NCBI GenBank assembly: GCA_020849655.1
Contig: JADLFU010000183.1
Span: forward strand, 1 to 64,000
Length of the DNA stretch: 64,000 nucleotides
From: Polyangiaceae bacterium
Lineage (GTDB): Bacteria > Myxococcota_A > Polyangia > Polyangiales > Polyangiaceae
Reading direction: 5' to 3'
Positions 52,230 through 60,657 of this stretch are shown one piece after another. Each line of letters starts with the position of its first letter. Position 1 is the first letter of the stretch. The translations under genes and the position numbers were made by a program. The notes under the pieces are model-generated. The model worked only from the letters and a program-made list of their open reading frames with translations. It did not search any database and was not told where the DNA came from.

Positions 52230-53012
52230 TCAAACGTCCGGCGCGTCGGGCGCCGCGTCAAGGCAGGCCGCGAGGCCGTCACGGTACGACGGGTAGCGGA
52301 GCGTGACGCCGAGCTCGCGCAGCGTCGCCCGGGGATCGATCTCGCGCGATCCGCGCAGCGTCTCGGCCACGTCCGTCGCGGGGACCGACGGCGGCGTCGG
52401 CGCCCGGAGGCGCGCGACGATCAGCGCGACCGCGTCGACGTGGCGTGCCGGGTGGAGATCGGCGGCGAGGTACGTCGCGCCAGGCCGCCCGCGCGCGAGC
52501 GCCGCCACGATGATCGCGGCCAGATCGTCGACGTGCACGCGAGAGATCACGTTGTCGCCGGGGCCTGGCATCGCGTGGACCCCGCGCCTCACGCGCTCGT
52601 GCAGCCCGAACCCGGAGCCGTAGATCGCCGCCGCGCGCACGACCATCGCGCCCCGCGCGCGCCACGCCTCCTCGGCGGTGCGCCGCGCGATCGCGCGAGG
52701 GGTCACCGCGTCCGCGACCGTGCGCTCGTCGACGCGGCCGCCACGGTAGACCCCCGTCGACGACACGTAGACGAGCCGCCGCGCGGCGCACGCGCCGGAC
52801 CACGCGTCGTCCGTCGCCGGATCGGGCGGGAAGCTCGCGACCACGTCGTGGCCTTGTGTGAGGTTCGTGATATCGGCCGACGCGGCCAGCGCGGGCGTGA
52901 CGCCGAGCGCCGAGAGCGCGGCGAACCTCGCCGGATCGCGGGTCGTGCCCACGCACGGGCCGGCCATCCGCGACAGCGCGGCCCCGACGCGCCCGACGCC
53001 GAGCAGGATCAC
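52230..53012 (-). CDS. NAD(P)-dependent epimerase-like short-chain dehydrogenase
   Basis: The 260-residue protein begins with a short nucleotide-binding motif (VILLGVGRVGAALSRMAG). Blocks of the extended short-chain dehydrogenase family follow: RRLVYVSSTGVYRG (catalytic Ser/Thr region near 93), VVRAAAIYGSGFGLHERVRRG (Tyr-like position) and RVHVDDLAAIIVAAL. It resembles YeeZ-type proteins. The classic Y-x3-K is not obvious: the expected Tyr/Lys may be replaced, so its activity is uncertain. GTG 53012 overlaps the DUF3501 stop. Confidence 0.75.
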   Translation of the reverse strand: MILLGVGRVGAALSRMAGPCVGTTRDPARFAALSALGVTPALAASADITNLTQGHDVVASFPPDPATDDAWSGACAARRLVYVSSTGVYRGGRVDERTVADAVTPRAIARRTAEEAWRARGAMVVRAAAIYGSGFGLHERVRRGVHAMPGPGDNVISRVHVDDLAAIIVAALARGRPGATYLAADLHPARHVDAVALIVARLRAPTPPSVPATDVAETLRGSREIDPRATLRELGVTLRYPSYRDGLAACLDAAPDAPDV

Positions 53013-53584
53013 GCGAGATCGAGCGCCAGCGAGCCGACCGTCGCCGGCGACAGCGCCGCAGTGTGCAGGTAGCGAGGGTGGCAGGAGCCGAGCGTCCACG
53101 CGCCCTCGCGCGCGCGGAGCTTGGCCCGCGCGCCCTCGTCGAGCGGCACCTTCGCGTAGTGGACCGCTGTCGTGCGGTCGGGGAGGACGCCGCGCGTCTC
53201 GCTGCGCGCCTCCTGCCTGTGGCCGTCCACCTCGAGGTAGAAGCAGCGCTCGAGGCCCGCGAGCTCGACGAGCATCCGCTCGCGCAGCGCCGCCTCCGGG
53301 ATCTCGACGAACAGCGTGAGCGACAGCTCGCCCTCGCCCGGCACGAGCTCGTTGTAGGTGTCGAGCTCGTGCTGCACCGCGTCCTCGCGCGTGATGCGCT
53401 CGGTGCGGAGCATCTCCTGCACCTGGTGCAGCACGGTGTCGCGATCCTCGAACACCGCCGACATGTGCGGCCCGAGCGCGACCCGCCGCGCGCGCTTGTG
53501 CTCGATGACGCGCGCGCGAAATCGATCGCGGACCAGCTCGTACTCGGCGAGCGGCAGCAGCTCCCCGCGGTCAACCTTGCGCAT
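53009..53584 (-). CDS. DUF3501 protein
   Basis: The 191-residue protein carries the DUF3501 pattern: [54 protein letters not shown] and a middle of alternating beta strands. The C-terminus ends with RYLHTAALSPATVGSLALDL. The function is unknown. DUF3501 genes are commonly found next to rubrerythrin and GlpC-like genes, exactly as here, so it may help build or repair the Fe-S or di-iron centres. The ATG at 53584 lies 14 bp inside the GlpC-like gene. Confidence 0.85.
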   Translation of the reverse strand: MRKVDRGELLPLAEYELVRDRFRARVIEHKRARRVALGPHMSAVFEDRDTVLHQVQEMLRTERITREDAVQHELDTYNELVPGEGELSLTLFVEIPEAALRERMLVELAGLERCFYLEVDGHRQEARSETRGVLPDRTTAVHYAKVPLDEGARAKLRAREGAWTLGSCHPRYLHTAALSPATVGSLALDLA

Positions 53585-54941
53585 CGTGGGCTCCTCTCGC
53601 GTGCTCCGAGCCGGGGCGGTGGTCGGGCTCGTCGAGGCCGTAGGCGAGCGCGAGCGCCTCCACCGGGTGCAGCACCTCGCGGCGGTTCTCCTGTGCGACG
53701 CGCAGCCCGGCGAGCGAGCAGTCGCTGACGACGAGGTCGGCCTCGGCCCGGTCGACCGCGCGCACGAGCTTCGCCGCGTAGCGCCGCCCGAGCTCGTAGT
53801 AGGCGGCCTTCATGCCCCAGGTGCCGTCGACCGCCGAGCACTCCTCGATGATCTCCACCTTCGTGTCGGGCGCCATCGCCATCAGCCGAGCCGCGGGCGA
53901 GCCCACCTTCTGCGCGCGCAGGTGGCACGGCGCGTGGTACGCGACCGCCCCGAGGCCGCGCGCGAACTCGGTCGGCAGGCGCTTCTTGCGCCGCAATTTG
54001 TCGAGAAATTGCATCAGATCGTCGGTCGCGGCCGCCACCCGGCTCGCCGCGTCGGTGCGGAGCAGCGCGGGCCACTCGCGCTTCATCGTGTAGCCGCACG
54101 TCGGCCCCGGGACGACGACGGTCGCGCCCGCGTCGACGTGCGGCGCGAGCGCGGCGACGTTCTGTCTCATCTTCTCACGGGCGGCCTCGAGGTCGCCGCC
54201 GTCGAGGTTCGGCATGCCGCAGCAGGTCGCGTCGTCGACCGTGATCACGCGGAGCCCGGCGTGCTCGAGCACGCGCACCGCCGCCTTCGGGACGCCGGGG
54301 TAGTTCGACTCGCCGTAGCAGGTCGCGAACAGCACGACCGTGCCCGCGTCGCCCGCCCCCGCGGGGGTGCGCCGGGCCATCCACGCGGAGAACGGCTCCT
54401 CGGCCATGCGCGGCAGCGGGAAGCGCGCGCTCACGCCGGTCGTCTTCTCCATCACCTTGCGCACGAGCGCGCTCGCGTTGACGAGGTTCGCGACCCGCGC
54501 CTGCGGCCCCGCGCCGAGCTTGCCGACGAGCTGCGGCTCGCCGAGCGCGCGATCGACGAGCGCGACGCCGTCGCGGCGCGCGCGCACCGCCTTCTCGCGG
54601 AACATCATCCGCGGGAAATCGAGCGCCTCGTACGCCTCCTCGTCAGGCGTGTACGGGCACTTGATGTAGCAGAGCTTGCACTGCCAGCAGAGCTCGGTGA
54701 CCCTCGCGAAGTCCTTCGTGTCGAGGTGCTCGGCGCCCTCGGCGCGCCCCGCCTCGATGTCGCGATCGACCGCGTCGAACAGCGCCGGGAACGATCCGCA
54801 GTAGCCCACGCACATCCGGCACTCGTGGCAGATCTGGAACGTGCGCCGCAGCTCCGCCTCGAGATCGCGCGCGTCCCAGAAGCGCGGATCGTCAGGATCG
54901 TGGGCGGGCGGTGCAGCGGGGGCGCGGGGGAGGACGGACAT
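53571..54941 (-). CDS. GlpC-like/heterodisulfide reductase-related Fe-S protein
   Basis: The 456-residue protein has two [4Fe-4S] ferredoxin-type motifs ([26 protein letters not shown], residues of about 38-110). Two CCG-type domains follow ([49 protein letters not shown] and [21 protein letters not shown]). The order matches glycerol-3-phosphate dehydrogenase subunit C/heterodisulfide-reductase-related electron carriers. It likely passes electrons between a quinone or ferredoxin and the rubrerythrin. The start ATG 54941 lies 50 bp inside the rubrerythrin gene. Confidence 0.88.
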   Translation of the reverse strand: MSVLPRAPAAPPAHDPDDPRFWDARDLEAELRRTFQICHECRMCVGYCGSFPALFDAVDRDIEAGRAEGAEHLDTKDFARVTELCWQCKLCYIKCPYTPDEEAYEALDFPRMMFREKAVRARRDGVALVDRALGEPQLVGKLGAGPQARVANLVNASALVRKVMEKTTGVSARFPLPRMAEEPFSAWMARRTPAGAGDAGTVVLFATCYGESNYPGVPKAAVRVLEHAGLRVITVDDATCCGMPNLDGGDLEAAREKMRQNVAALAPHVDAGATVVVPGPTCGYTMKREWPALLRTDAASRVAAATDDLMQFLDKLRRKKRLPTEFARGLGAVAYHAPCHLRAQKVGSPAARLMAMAPDTKVEIIEECSAVDGTWGMKAAYYELGRRYAAKLVRAVDRAEADLVVSDCSLAGLRVAQENRREVLHPVEALALAYGLDEPDHRPGSEHARGAHDAQG

Positions 54942-55419
54942 GGCAGAGGGCAGGGTGGAGGGGCGCGGCGAGCGCGTGGCGGCGCCGCGCCTCCTCGGTG
55001 GATAACAGCGCCTCGAGCGCCTTCTGGAAGCGACCGGCGTGGCTCTTCTCGGCCTTCGCCAGTGTCTCGAACCACTCGGCGATGTCGGCGAAGCCCTCCT
55101 CGCGCGCGGCCTTCGCCATGCCCGGGTACATCGTCTCGTACTCGTGCGTCTCGCCGGCGACCGCGGACCTCAGGTTGGCCTCGGTGTCGCCGATCGGCAG
55201 GTTCGTCGCCGGATCGCCGACCTCCTTCAGGTAGTCGAGGTGGCCGTGCGCGTGGCCCGTCTCGCCGTCGGCCGTCTCCTTGAAGAGCGCGGCGGCGCTG
55301 GTGAGCCCCTCGATGTCGGCCCGCTTTGCGAAGTAGAGGTAGCGGCGGTTCGCCTGGGACTCGCCCGCGAACGCGTCCTTGAGGTTCTGGTGGGTCTTGG
55401 TTCCTTCGAGCTTCGGCAT
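54892..55419 (-). CDS. Rubrerythrin-type di-iron protein without rubredoxin domain
   Basis: The 175-residue product has the four-helix rubrerythrin core: [47 protein letters not shown] and [19 protein letters not shown]. The Glu and His residues in these give the di-iron site. Rubrerythrin reduces hydrogen peroxide, and the missing C-terminal rubredoxin suggests the GlpC-like neighbour supplies electrons. The core ends near residue 150, but the frame goes on 25 more Arg/Pro-rich residues over the start of the GlpC-like gene. The ATG at 55419 was chosen because PKLEGTKT begins the family; an upstream start at 55491 is Arg-rich. Confidence 0.88.
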   Translation of the reverse strand: MPKLEGTKTHQNLKDAFAGESQANRRYLYFAKRADIEGLTSAAALFKETADGETGHAHGHLDYLKEVGDPATNLPIGDTEANLRSAVAGETHEYETMYPGMAKAAREEGFADIAEWFETLAKAEKSHAGRFQKALEALLSTEEARRRHALAAPLHPALCHVRPPPRPRCTARPRS

Positions 55420-55466
55420 GGTGACGGTGCTCCGCTGGGTGGGGTGGATGGGGGAGGAGAGCTTGC

Positions 55467-55889
55467 TCAGCGCGCGCGGCACCTGGCGCACGCGCCGCGG
55501 TAGATCGTCTCGACGGCGCGCACGACGAACCCCGCGGGCGGCGCCGCCGTCGCCCGCGCGGCGCGCCCCGGGAGATCGATCAGCGCGCCGCAGGAGTCAC
55601 AGACGGCGTGGCCGTGGGGGGCGACGTTGGGATCGAAGCGCGCGGGCCCGGGCGACAGCGCGCGCACAGCGCACAGGCCCGCGGCGGCGAGGGTGTCGAG
55701 CGTGGTGTACACGGTCGCGAACGACATCGTCGGCAGGCGCCGCCGCAGCCGCTCGAAGATCTCCTGCGCCGTCGGGTGGGTCGGGTCGTCGGCGAACGCC
55801 TCGACGATCGCGAGCCGCTGGGGCGTCAGCTTCAGCCCCGCGCCGCGGAGGCCCTCGATCATCTGCTCCGCGGCGGCGCTCCGGTGCAC
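55467..55889 (-). CDS. Fur-family regulator, PerR-like
   Basis: The 140-residue protein has the Fur DNA-binding start ([19 protein letters not shown]), [30 protein letters not shown] (recognition helix), then a dimer domain with [17 protein letters not shown]. Two C-x2-C pairs are present (CDSC and CARC), a structural zinc site. The His in HPTAQ and the Asp in ALID are placed as in PerR, so it may sense peroxide. It is the first gene of the leftward operon with rubrerythrin. GTG 55889 is the start; an inverted repeat lies directly upstream. Confidence 0.85.
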   Translation of the reverse strand: MHRSAAAEQMIEGLRGAGLKLTPQRLAIVEAFADDPTHPTAQEIFERLRRRLPTMSFATVYTTLDTLAAAGLCAVRALSPGPARFDPNVAPHGHAVCDSCGALIDLPGRAARATAAPPAGFVVRAVETIYRGACARCRAR

Positions 55890-55893
55890 GGTG

Positions 55894-55911
55894 GATTCTC
55901 TAATAAGAATC
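55894..55911 (-). promoter_or_regulatory. Candidate PerR/Fur operator in front of the regulator gene
   Basis: GATTCT and AGAATC (55894-55899 and 55906-55911) form a perfect inverted repeat around CTAATA. This AT-rich block is unlike the surrounding GC-rich sequence. It lies only about 5 bp upstream of the proposed GTG start. A TTGCAA sequence on the minus strand just upstream could be a -35 box, with a TATTAG-like -10 inside the repeat. Binding of the regulator here would autorepress the operon. Confidence 0.55.
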
Positions 55912-55989
55912 TTTCCTACTTGCAAGCCCCTCTCGCCCGCGTGTGTCTGGTGGCCGCGCGCCTCGGGCTTTGTTAGAGGGCCGCCTCGC

Positions 55990-56490
55990 ATGCGCTACTT
56001 CGTCACCATCGAGGGAGAGGAGCTGGCCGTCGACGTCACGGCGCTGCCGGGCGGGGGCGTGGAGGTGCTGGTCGACGGCAGGGAGGTGCCGGTCGACGTG
56101 GCGCCGCTCGGCGACAGCGACAGCCTGATCATCGACGGCGGCGTCATCGATCTGACCGTCGAGGGCAGGCCGCCGCGCGTCGGCGTGATCGCGAGCGGCA
56201 AGCGCGTGTACCTCGACGTGGAGAGCGCCCGGCTGCGCGCGGCCCGGGCCGCGAAGAAGGGCGCCGGAGCGGAGGGCGACGGCGTCATCGTGTCGCCGAT
56301 GCCGGGGCGCGTGCTGAAGCTCCTCGTGGCGAAGGGCGACGAGGTGGCCGCCGGCCAGGCGGTCGCGGTCGTCGAGGCGATGAAGATGGAGAACGAGCTG
56401 AAGGCTACGCGCGCGGGCAAGGTCACGGAGATCTCGGCCGAGGTGGGCGCCGCGGTCGAGGCGGGCGCGAAGCTCGTCACCATCGCGTGA
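55990..56490 (+). CDS. Biotinyl/lipoyl carrier protein
   Basis: The 166-residue protein has a beta-rich N-terminal part (TIEGEELAVDVTALPGGGVEVLVDG) and an attachment domain in residues of about 96-166: VIVSPMPGRVLKLLVAKGDEVAAGQAVAVVEAMKMENELKA. The Lys in EAMKMEN would be biotinylated by a biotin ligase. It resembles the carrier of acyl-CoA carboxylases or decarboxylases. No carboxylase gene is next to it in this window. ATG 55990 was chosen; its stop overlaps a membrane-protein gene (GTGA). The short upstream region (55912-55989) has a TTGTTA-rich spot that could be a promoter. Confidence 0.88.
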   Translation: MRYFVTIEGEELAVDVTALPGGGVEVLVDGREVPVDVAPLGDSDSLIIDGGVIDLTVEGRPPRVGVIASGKRVYLDVESARLRAARAAKKGAGAEGDGVIVSPMPGRVLKLLVAKGDEVAAGQAVAVVEAMKMENELKATRAGKVTEISAEVGAAVEAGAKLVTIA

Positions 56491-57215
56491 GCGCCCGGAC
56501 CGCCGCGCGCGCCGCCGCGTGGTGGCTCGGCGCGGCGGTGGTCGCGCACGTCGCGACGGAGGCGCTGTCGGAGCGGCCGCTCGGCGCCGTCGTGATCGCG
56601 GCGGTCGGGGTCGACTTCGTCGCCGGGCGCGCGGGAGCGCCGTGGATCGGCGGAGAGATCGCCGCTGCGGCGCGCCGAGGCGTCGCCGGCGCGCTGCTCG
56701 GGGTCGCGCTGGTCGTGGTCTCCACGGTCGCGCTGGTCGCGGTCGGGCAGGGGCGGCTGTCGTTCGCGCTCGAGCCCGTGTCGCTCGCGCTCGGCGTCGT
56801 CGGCGCGATCGCCGCCGCGGTGCGCGTCGAGCTGCTCGCCCGGCACCTGCCCGACGCGCTCCTCGGCCGGTGGCTCGGCGCGCGAGGCGGCGCGATCGTC
56901 GCGATCCTGGCGGGCACCGCGCCGCTCGCGCTCTCGACCGGGGCGCGCCCCGCGGCGTTCGCGCTCGCGCTCGCGACCGGCGCGCTGTCCGTCACGCTGA
57001 TGCGCGCGTGGGGGACGGTCGCCGCGGTCGGCGCCCGGGCCGGACTCTCGCTCGCGAGCACCGCGCTCCTCGGCGACGTCCGCTGGGCGCGCGGGGGGCT
57101 CTCGCCGCTCGAGCTCGCCTCGGGCCCGCCCGCGGTCGCGCTCTCGGTCGTCGCGCTCCACGCGGCCGCGGTCGTCGCCTGGCGCGCGCCGGCGTCGGCG
57201 CGGCGAGCCGAGTGA
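56487..57215 (+). CDS. Integral membrane protein of unknown function
   Basis: The 242-residue product has five to six predicted membrane helices with Ala/Val/Leu-rich cores (LGAAVVAHVATEAL, GALLGVALVVVSTVALVAVG, LALGVVGAIAAAV, AIVAILAGTAPLALSTG, AALSVVALHAAAVVAW). I recognise no family. Conserved polar residues are few: Arg-Glu near residue 113 and a Trp-Ala-Arg-Gly-Gly-Leu motif near residue 197. GTG 56487 overlaps the biotin carrier gene by four bases, so it could be membrane support for the same system, although this is inference. Confidence 0.6.
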   Translation: MSARTAARAAAWWLGAAVVAHVATEALSERPLGAVVIAAVGVDFVAGRAGAPWIGGEIAAAARRGVAGALLGVALVVVSTVALVAVGQGRLSFALEPVSLALGVVGAIAAAVRVELLARHLPDALLGRWLGARGGAIVAILAGTAPLALSTGARPAAFALALATGALSVTLMRAWGTVAAVGARAGLSLASTALLGDVRWARGGLSPLELASGPPAVALSVVALHAAAVVAWRAPASARRAE

Positions 57216-57253
57216 GCACGGATTTCAGGGTCTCGGGCGTCTCCCGACGACCG

Positions 57254-57907
57254 TCAGCAGCCTGGCAGGCAGGTGACGCCGAGCCGAGCGGCCGCGGCGG
57301 CGCGGGCCGCCCCCGCGAGCTCGGCCACCCGCCCGACCGCCGCCCGGGCTTCGTCGCGGAGCGCAGGCGTCGTCGCGTACTTGTGCAGCAGCTCCCTCCC
57401 GAGGTGCGGGTGCGCGAGCTCGTCGGGCTGGATGTAGCTGCGGTAGATCCGCACGGTCTCCTCGTCGCCGAGCGCCACGCAGAGATCGATGAACCGCTCG
57501 TTCACCGAGTACGCCAGCGCCTCGAGGGTGAACAGCCCCGCGGCGACGCGGGCGACCGTGCCCTCGAGGTCGCGCAGGTAGGCGAAGAGCGGGCTCGGCG
57601 CGGGCGGTGAGAACGACTCGAGATCGACGCCGAGCGCGGCCAGGCGAGACGCGACCAGGCGAAAGTGGCTCGCCTCGTCGCCCGCTTGCCGCGCGAAGGC
57701 GATCTTCACGTCGACCTCGCGCGTCGTGGGGATCCAGTGCGACGCGAGCTCGGTGACGCTGAGCTCGTTGACGAGCGCGACGAGGAGCCGCTTCCTCGCG
57801 CCGTCCGCGTCGTCCGCGTCGTCCGGCGTCGGGGTCGGGGCGACGAGCGGTGCGAGCAGGGCGTCGCGGGTGCGCGTGAGCTCGTCGACGAACGAGGCTG
57901 GGTCCAC
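57254..57907 (-). CDS. Ferritin-like di-iron protein
   Basis: The 217-residue protein is largely helical with metal-site motifs: NELSVTELASHWIPTT (Glu residues near 48-52), FARQAGDEASHF (Glu-x2-His near 79) and FTLEALAYSVNERFIDLC, then SYIQPDELAHPHLG (Glu-x2-His near 166). This matches ferritin-like di-iron folds such as the MiaE, PaaC or DUF455 groups, but I cannot tell which. The C-terminus has two cysteines (TCLPGC). GTG 57907 was chosen. It is divergent from the CAP lipoprotein gene with 44 bp between, and convergent with the membrane-protein gene. Confidence 0.7.
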   Translation of the reverse strand: MDPASFVDELTRTRDALLAPLVAPTPTPDDADDADGARKRLLVALVNELSVTELASHWIPTTREVDVKIAFARQAGDEASHFRLVASRLAALGVDLESFSPPAPSPLFAYLRDLEGTVARVAAGLFTLEALAYSVNERFIDLCVALGDEETVRIYRSYIQPDELAHPHLGRELLHKYATTPALRDEARAAVGRVAELAGAARAAAAARLGVTCLPGC

Positions 57908-57951
57908 CGTGTCCCTCTACCATCACGGGGCGCACCCGGTATGCTCTTCGT

Positions 57952-59049
57952 ATGAACCGCCTCGCCGCCGCGCTCCTCGCCCTGCCCGCGTTCGTCGCCG
58001 TCGCCTGCGCGGGGAGCGACTCGGGCGGCGACGCGACCTGTGTTGGCGCGACCTGCACCAACGGCGCGGCGCTCGGTGGATCGCCGGGGAGCGGCGGCTC
58101 GAAGGCGGCGTCGGGCGCGGCGGGCGGGCTCTCGACCGCGGGCACCTCGAGCGCGGGCTCGCCCGGCGGAGGAGGGGCGCTCGGCACCGGCGGGGACCCG
58201 GGCACGGGCGGCGCGGCGGGCTCCCCTGCCCAGTCCGCCTGCGATCCGTCCCAGGGCGAGACGGCATGTTATTCTTGTTGCGCCACCGCGCACGCCGACG
58301 GGCGCAAGGTCTACTCCCAGGACGTCAGCGCCTGCGCGTGTCAGGGCACCTGCAAGACCGCGTGCTCGGCCGAGTGCAAGGCGGGGGGCAACGTGGGGCA
58401 AGGGTGCGGAGCGTGCCTCGAGGCCGCCTTCTCGGGCGGCACGTGCGCACTCACCCAGTGCGGCGCAGACACCGATTGTGTCGCCTACGCGGGCTGCCTC
58501 GACACCTGCGGCGCTGGTCAGGGCGGCGGGGGCCAGGGCGGCGGCGGGCAGGCGGGGAAGGCCGGCAGCGGGCAGGCGGGGAAGGCCGGCAGCGGGCAGG
58601 CGGGGAAGGCCGGCAGCGGGCAGGCGGGGAAGGCCGGCAGCGGGCAGGCGGGCGGCTCGAGCGGCGATCCGCTCGAGCAGGCGCGCGCGCTCTGCGTGCA
58701 GGAGATCAACGAGCACCGCGCGACGATCGGCCTCGGCCCGCTCGAGCGCTGGACGGCCGCGGAGAGCTGCTCCGACGGCGAGGCGAAGAGCGACAGCCAG
58801 ACGGGCAAGCCGCACGGCGCGTTCGGTCAGTGCGGCGAGTGGGCGCAGAACGAGTGTCCGGGGTGGCCTGGCCCGCCGGTCGCCCAGCTGCCTGGCTGCC
58901 TGCAGATGATGTGGGACGAGGGCCCCGAGAACGGCGACGGGAAGGTGCACGGTCACTACGTCAACATGACCAACAAGCAGTACAAGCGCGTCGCCTGCGG
59001 GTTCAGCTCGGCCACTGGTTCGTGGTGGGGCGTACAGAACTTTCAGTGA
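57952..59049 (+). CDS. CAP/SCP-domain lipoprotein with octapeptide repeats
   Basis: The 365-residue product has a lipobox (VACA, near residues 17-20) and a Gly/Ala/Ser-rich linker. A Cys-rich region near 95-190 follows (YSCCATAHADGR, CQGTCKTACSAECK), then four identical GQAGKAGS octapeptides (near 199-230) and a C-terminal CAP/SCP domain (CVQEINEHRATIGLGPLERWTAAE, PHGAFGQCGEWAQNECPGWP, WDEGPENG, HGHYVNMTNKQYKRVACGFS). CAP domains bind lipids or act in surface contacts. The repeats are identical at DNA level, so they arose recently. It is divergent from the ferritin-like gene. Confidence 0.8.
   Translation: MNRLAAALLALPAFVAVACAGSDSGGDATCVGATCTNGAALGGSPGSGGSKAASGAAGGLSTAGTSSAGSPGGGGALGTGGDPGTGGAAGSPAQSACDPSQGETACYSCCATAHADGRKVYSQDVSACACQGTCKTACSAECKAGGNVGQGCGACLEAAFSGGTCALTQCGADTDCVAYAGCLDTCGAGQGGGGQGGGGQAGKAGSGQAGKAGSGQAGKAGSGQAGKAGSGQAGGSSGDPLEQARALCVQEINEHRATIGLGPLERWTAAESCSDGEAKSDSQTGKPHGAFGQCGEWAQNECPGWPGPPVAQLPGCLQMMWDEGPENGDGKVHGHYVNMTNKQYKRVACGFSSATGSWWGVQNFQ
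58546..58641 (+). repeat. Four perfect 24-bp repeats inside the CAP lipoprotein gene
   Basis: The 24-bp unit encodes GQAGKAGS and is repeated four times without a mismatch, followed by a partial fifth copy. It keeps the reading frame, so copy number may vary between strains, giving variable linker length. Confidence 0.95.
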
Positions 59050-59062
59050 GCACCGACGCGCG

Positions 59063-60574
59063 TCACCCGAGGAACAGCTGGTACACGGGGTTGTCACTCT
59101 CGTCGACGTAGGGATAGCCGAGCGATCCGAGGAACTCCCGGAACTCCCCGCGCTCGGCCGGGGGCACCTGGATGCCGACCAGGATGCGGCCGTAGTCGGC
59201 GCCCTGGTTTCGATAGTGAAACAGGCTGATGTTCCAGCTCGGGCTCATCGACGTGAGGAACGTCATCAGCGCGCCCGGTCGCTCGGGGAACACGAACCTG
59301 TACACCGACTCGTCGCGCGCGAGCGGCGAGCGGCCGCCGACCATGTGTCGAATGTGCAGCTTGGCGAGCTCGTCCTTGGTCAGATCGATCGCGCGGAACC
59401 CGGCCCGCGTGAACCCGGCGGCGATCTCGCGCGCCTCGCCCCGTCTGCGCGTCTCGATGCCGACGAAGATGTGCGCGACGTGCAGGTCCGCGATCCGGTA
59501 GTTGAACTCCGTGACGTTGCGGGCGCCGACGAGCTCGCAGAACCGACGGAAGCTCCCGCGCGCCTCCGGGATGGTGACGGCGAACACCGCCTCGCGCGCC
59601 TCGCCGAGCTCCGCGCGCTCGGAGACGAAGCGGAGGCGGTCGAAGTTCATGTTGGCGCCCGAGCAGACCGCCACGAGCTCGCGCCCCTGGCGGCGCCTCG
59701 CCTGGCTCCAGGCCTTCGCCCCCGCGACGGCGAGCGCGCCCGCCGGCTCGAGGATGCTGCGGGTGTCGCGGAACACGTCCTTGATCGCGGCGCTCACCTG
59801 GTCGGTGTCGACGAGCACGATCTCGTCGACCACCTCGCGGCAGAGGCGGAGCGTCTCGGCGCCGACCTCCTTCACCGCGGTGCCGTCGGAGAAGAGGCCC
59901 ACGCTCGCGAGCCGCACCCGGCGGCGCGCGGCGATCGATCGGCGCATCGCGTCCGAGTCGACGGTCTGCACGCCGACGACGCGCACCTCGGGCCGCACGC
60001 ACTTCACGTAGGCGCCGACGCCCGCCGCGAGGCCGCCGCCGCCGATGGGCACGAAGACGGCGTCGAGCGGCCCGGGGTGCTGCCGGAGGATCTCCATCCC
60101 CACCGTGCCCTGTCCGGCGATGACGTCGGGATCGTCGAACGGGTGCACGAAGACGCGCCGCGCCGTCCGCTCGAGCTCGCGCGCGCGCTCGTACGCGTCC
60201 GAGTAGCTGTCGCCGTGGAGGATGACCTCGGCGCCGCGGCGCCTGACGGCCTCGATCTTCAGCTCGGGCGTCGTCACCGGCATCACGATCGTCGCCGGGC
60301 ACCCGAGGCGCGAGGCGGCGAGCGCGACGCCCTGCGCGTGGTTGCCCGCCGACGCCGCGAGCACGCCGCGCGCCCTCGCCCGCGCCGGCAGGCGCGCCAT
60401 CGTGTTGAAGGCGCCGCGGAGCTTGAAGGAGACGACCGGCTGGAGATCCTCTCGCTTCAGCCACACGCTGGACGACAACCGCAGCGACAAGAGCTCGGCG
60501 CGCTCGAGCGGGCTCTCGATGGCGACGTCGTACACGTTCGCGGTGAGGATGCGGGAGAGGTAGGCGCGGGGCAT
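59063..60574 (-). CDS. ilvA: Threonine ammonia-lyase, biosynthetic type
   Basis: The 503-residue protein is a PLP enzyme that deaminates threonine to 2-oxobutanoate for isoleucine synthesis. The PLP Lys lies in SFKLRGAFN (near residue 52), with SAGNHAQGVALAA, GGGGLAAGVGAYVK (phosphate loop) and CSGANMN. The C-terminal third has two ACT-like regulatory domains (VFAVTIPEARGSFRRFCELVG, YRFVFPERPGALMTFLTSM) that bind isoleucine/valine. Length and order match the allosteric biosynthetic type. ATG 60574 is the start. It overlaps no neighbour; 13 bp separate it from the CAP lipoprotein stop. Confidence 0.92.
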   Translation of the reverse strand: MPRAYLSRILTANVYDVAIESPLERAELLSLRLSSSVWLKREDLQPVVSFKLRGAFNTMARLPARARARGVLAASAGNHAQGVALAASRLGCPATIVMPVTTPELKIEAVRRRGAEVILHGDSYSDAYERARELERTARRVFVHPFDDPDVIAGQGTVGMEILRQHPGPLDAVFVPIGGGGLAAGVGAYVKCVRPEVRVVGVQTVDSDAMRRSIAARRRVRLASVGLFSDGTAVKEVGAETLRLCREVVDEIVLVDTDQVSAAIKDVFRDTRSILEPAGALAVAGAKAWSQARRRQGRELVAVCSGANMNFDRLRFVSERAELGEAREAVFAVTIPEARGSFRRFCELVGARNVTEFNYRIADLHVAHIFVGIETRRRGEAREIAAGFTRAGFRAIDLTKDELAKLHIRHMVGGRSPLARDESVYRFVFPERPGALMTFLTSMSPSWNISLFHYRNQGADYGRILVGIQVPPAERGEFREFLGSLGYPYVDESDNPVYQLFLG

Positions 60575-60657
60575 CGGCCCCGACACTCCGACACAGAATC
60601 GAGGGCGTGTCCTCGGTGTTCGTGCGGCGCGCGGCGCGCGCGGCGCCTGCCTCGATC

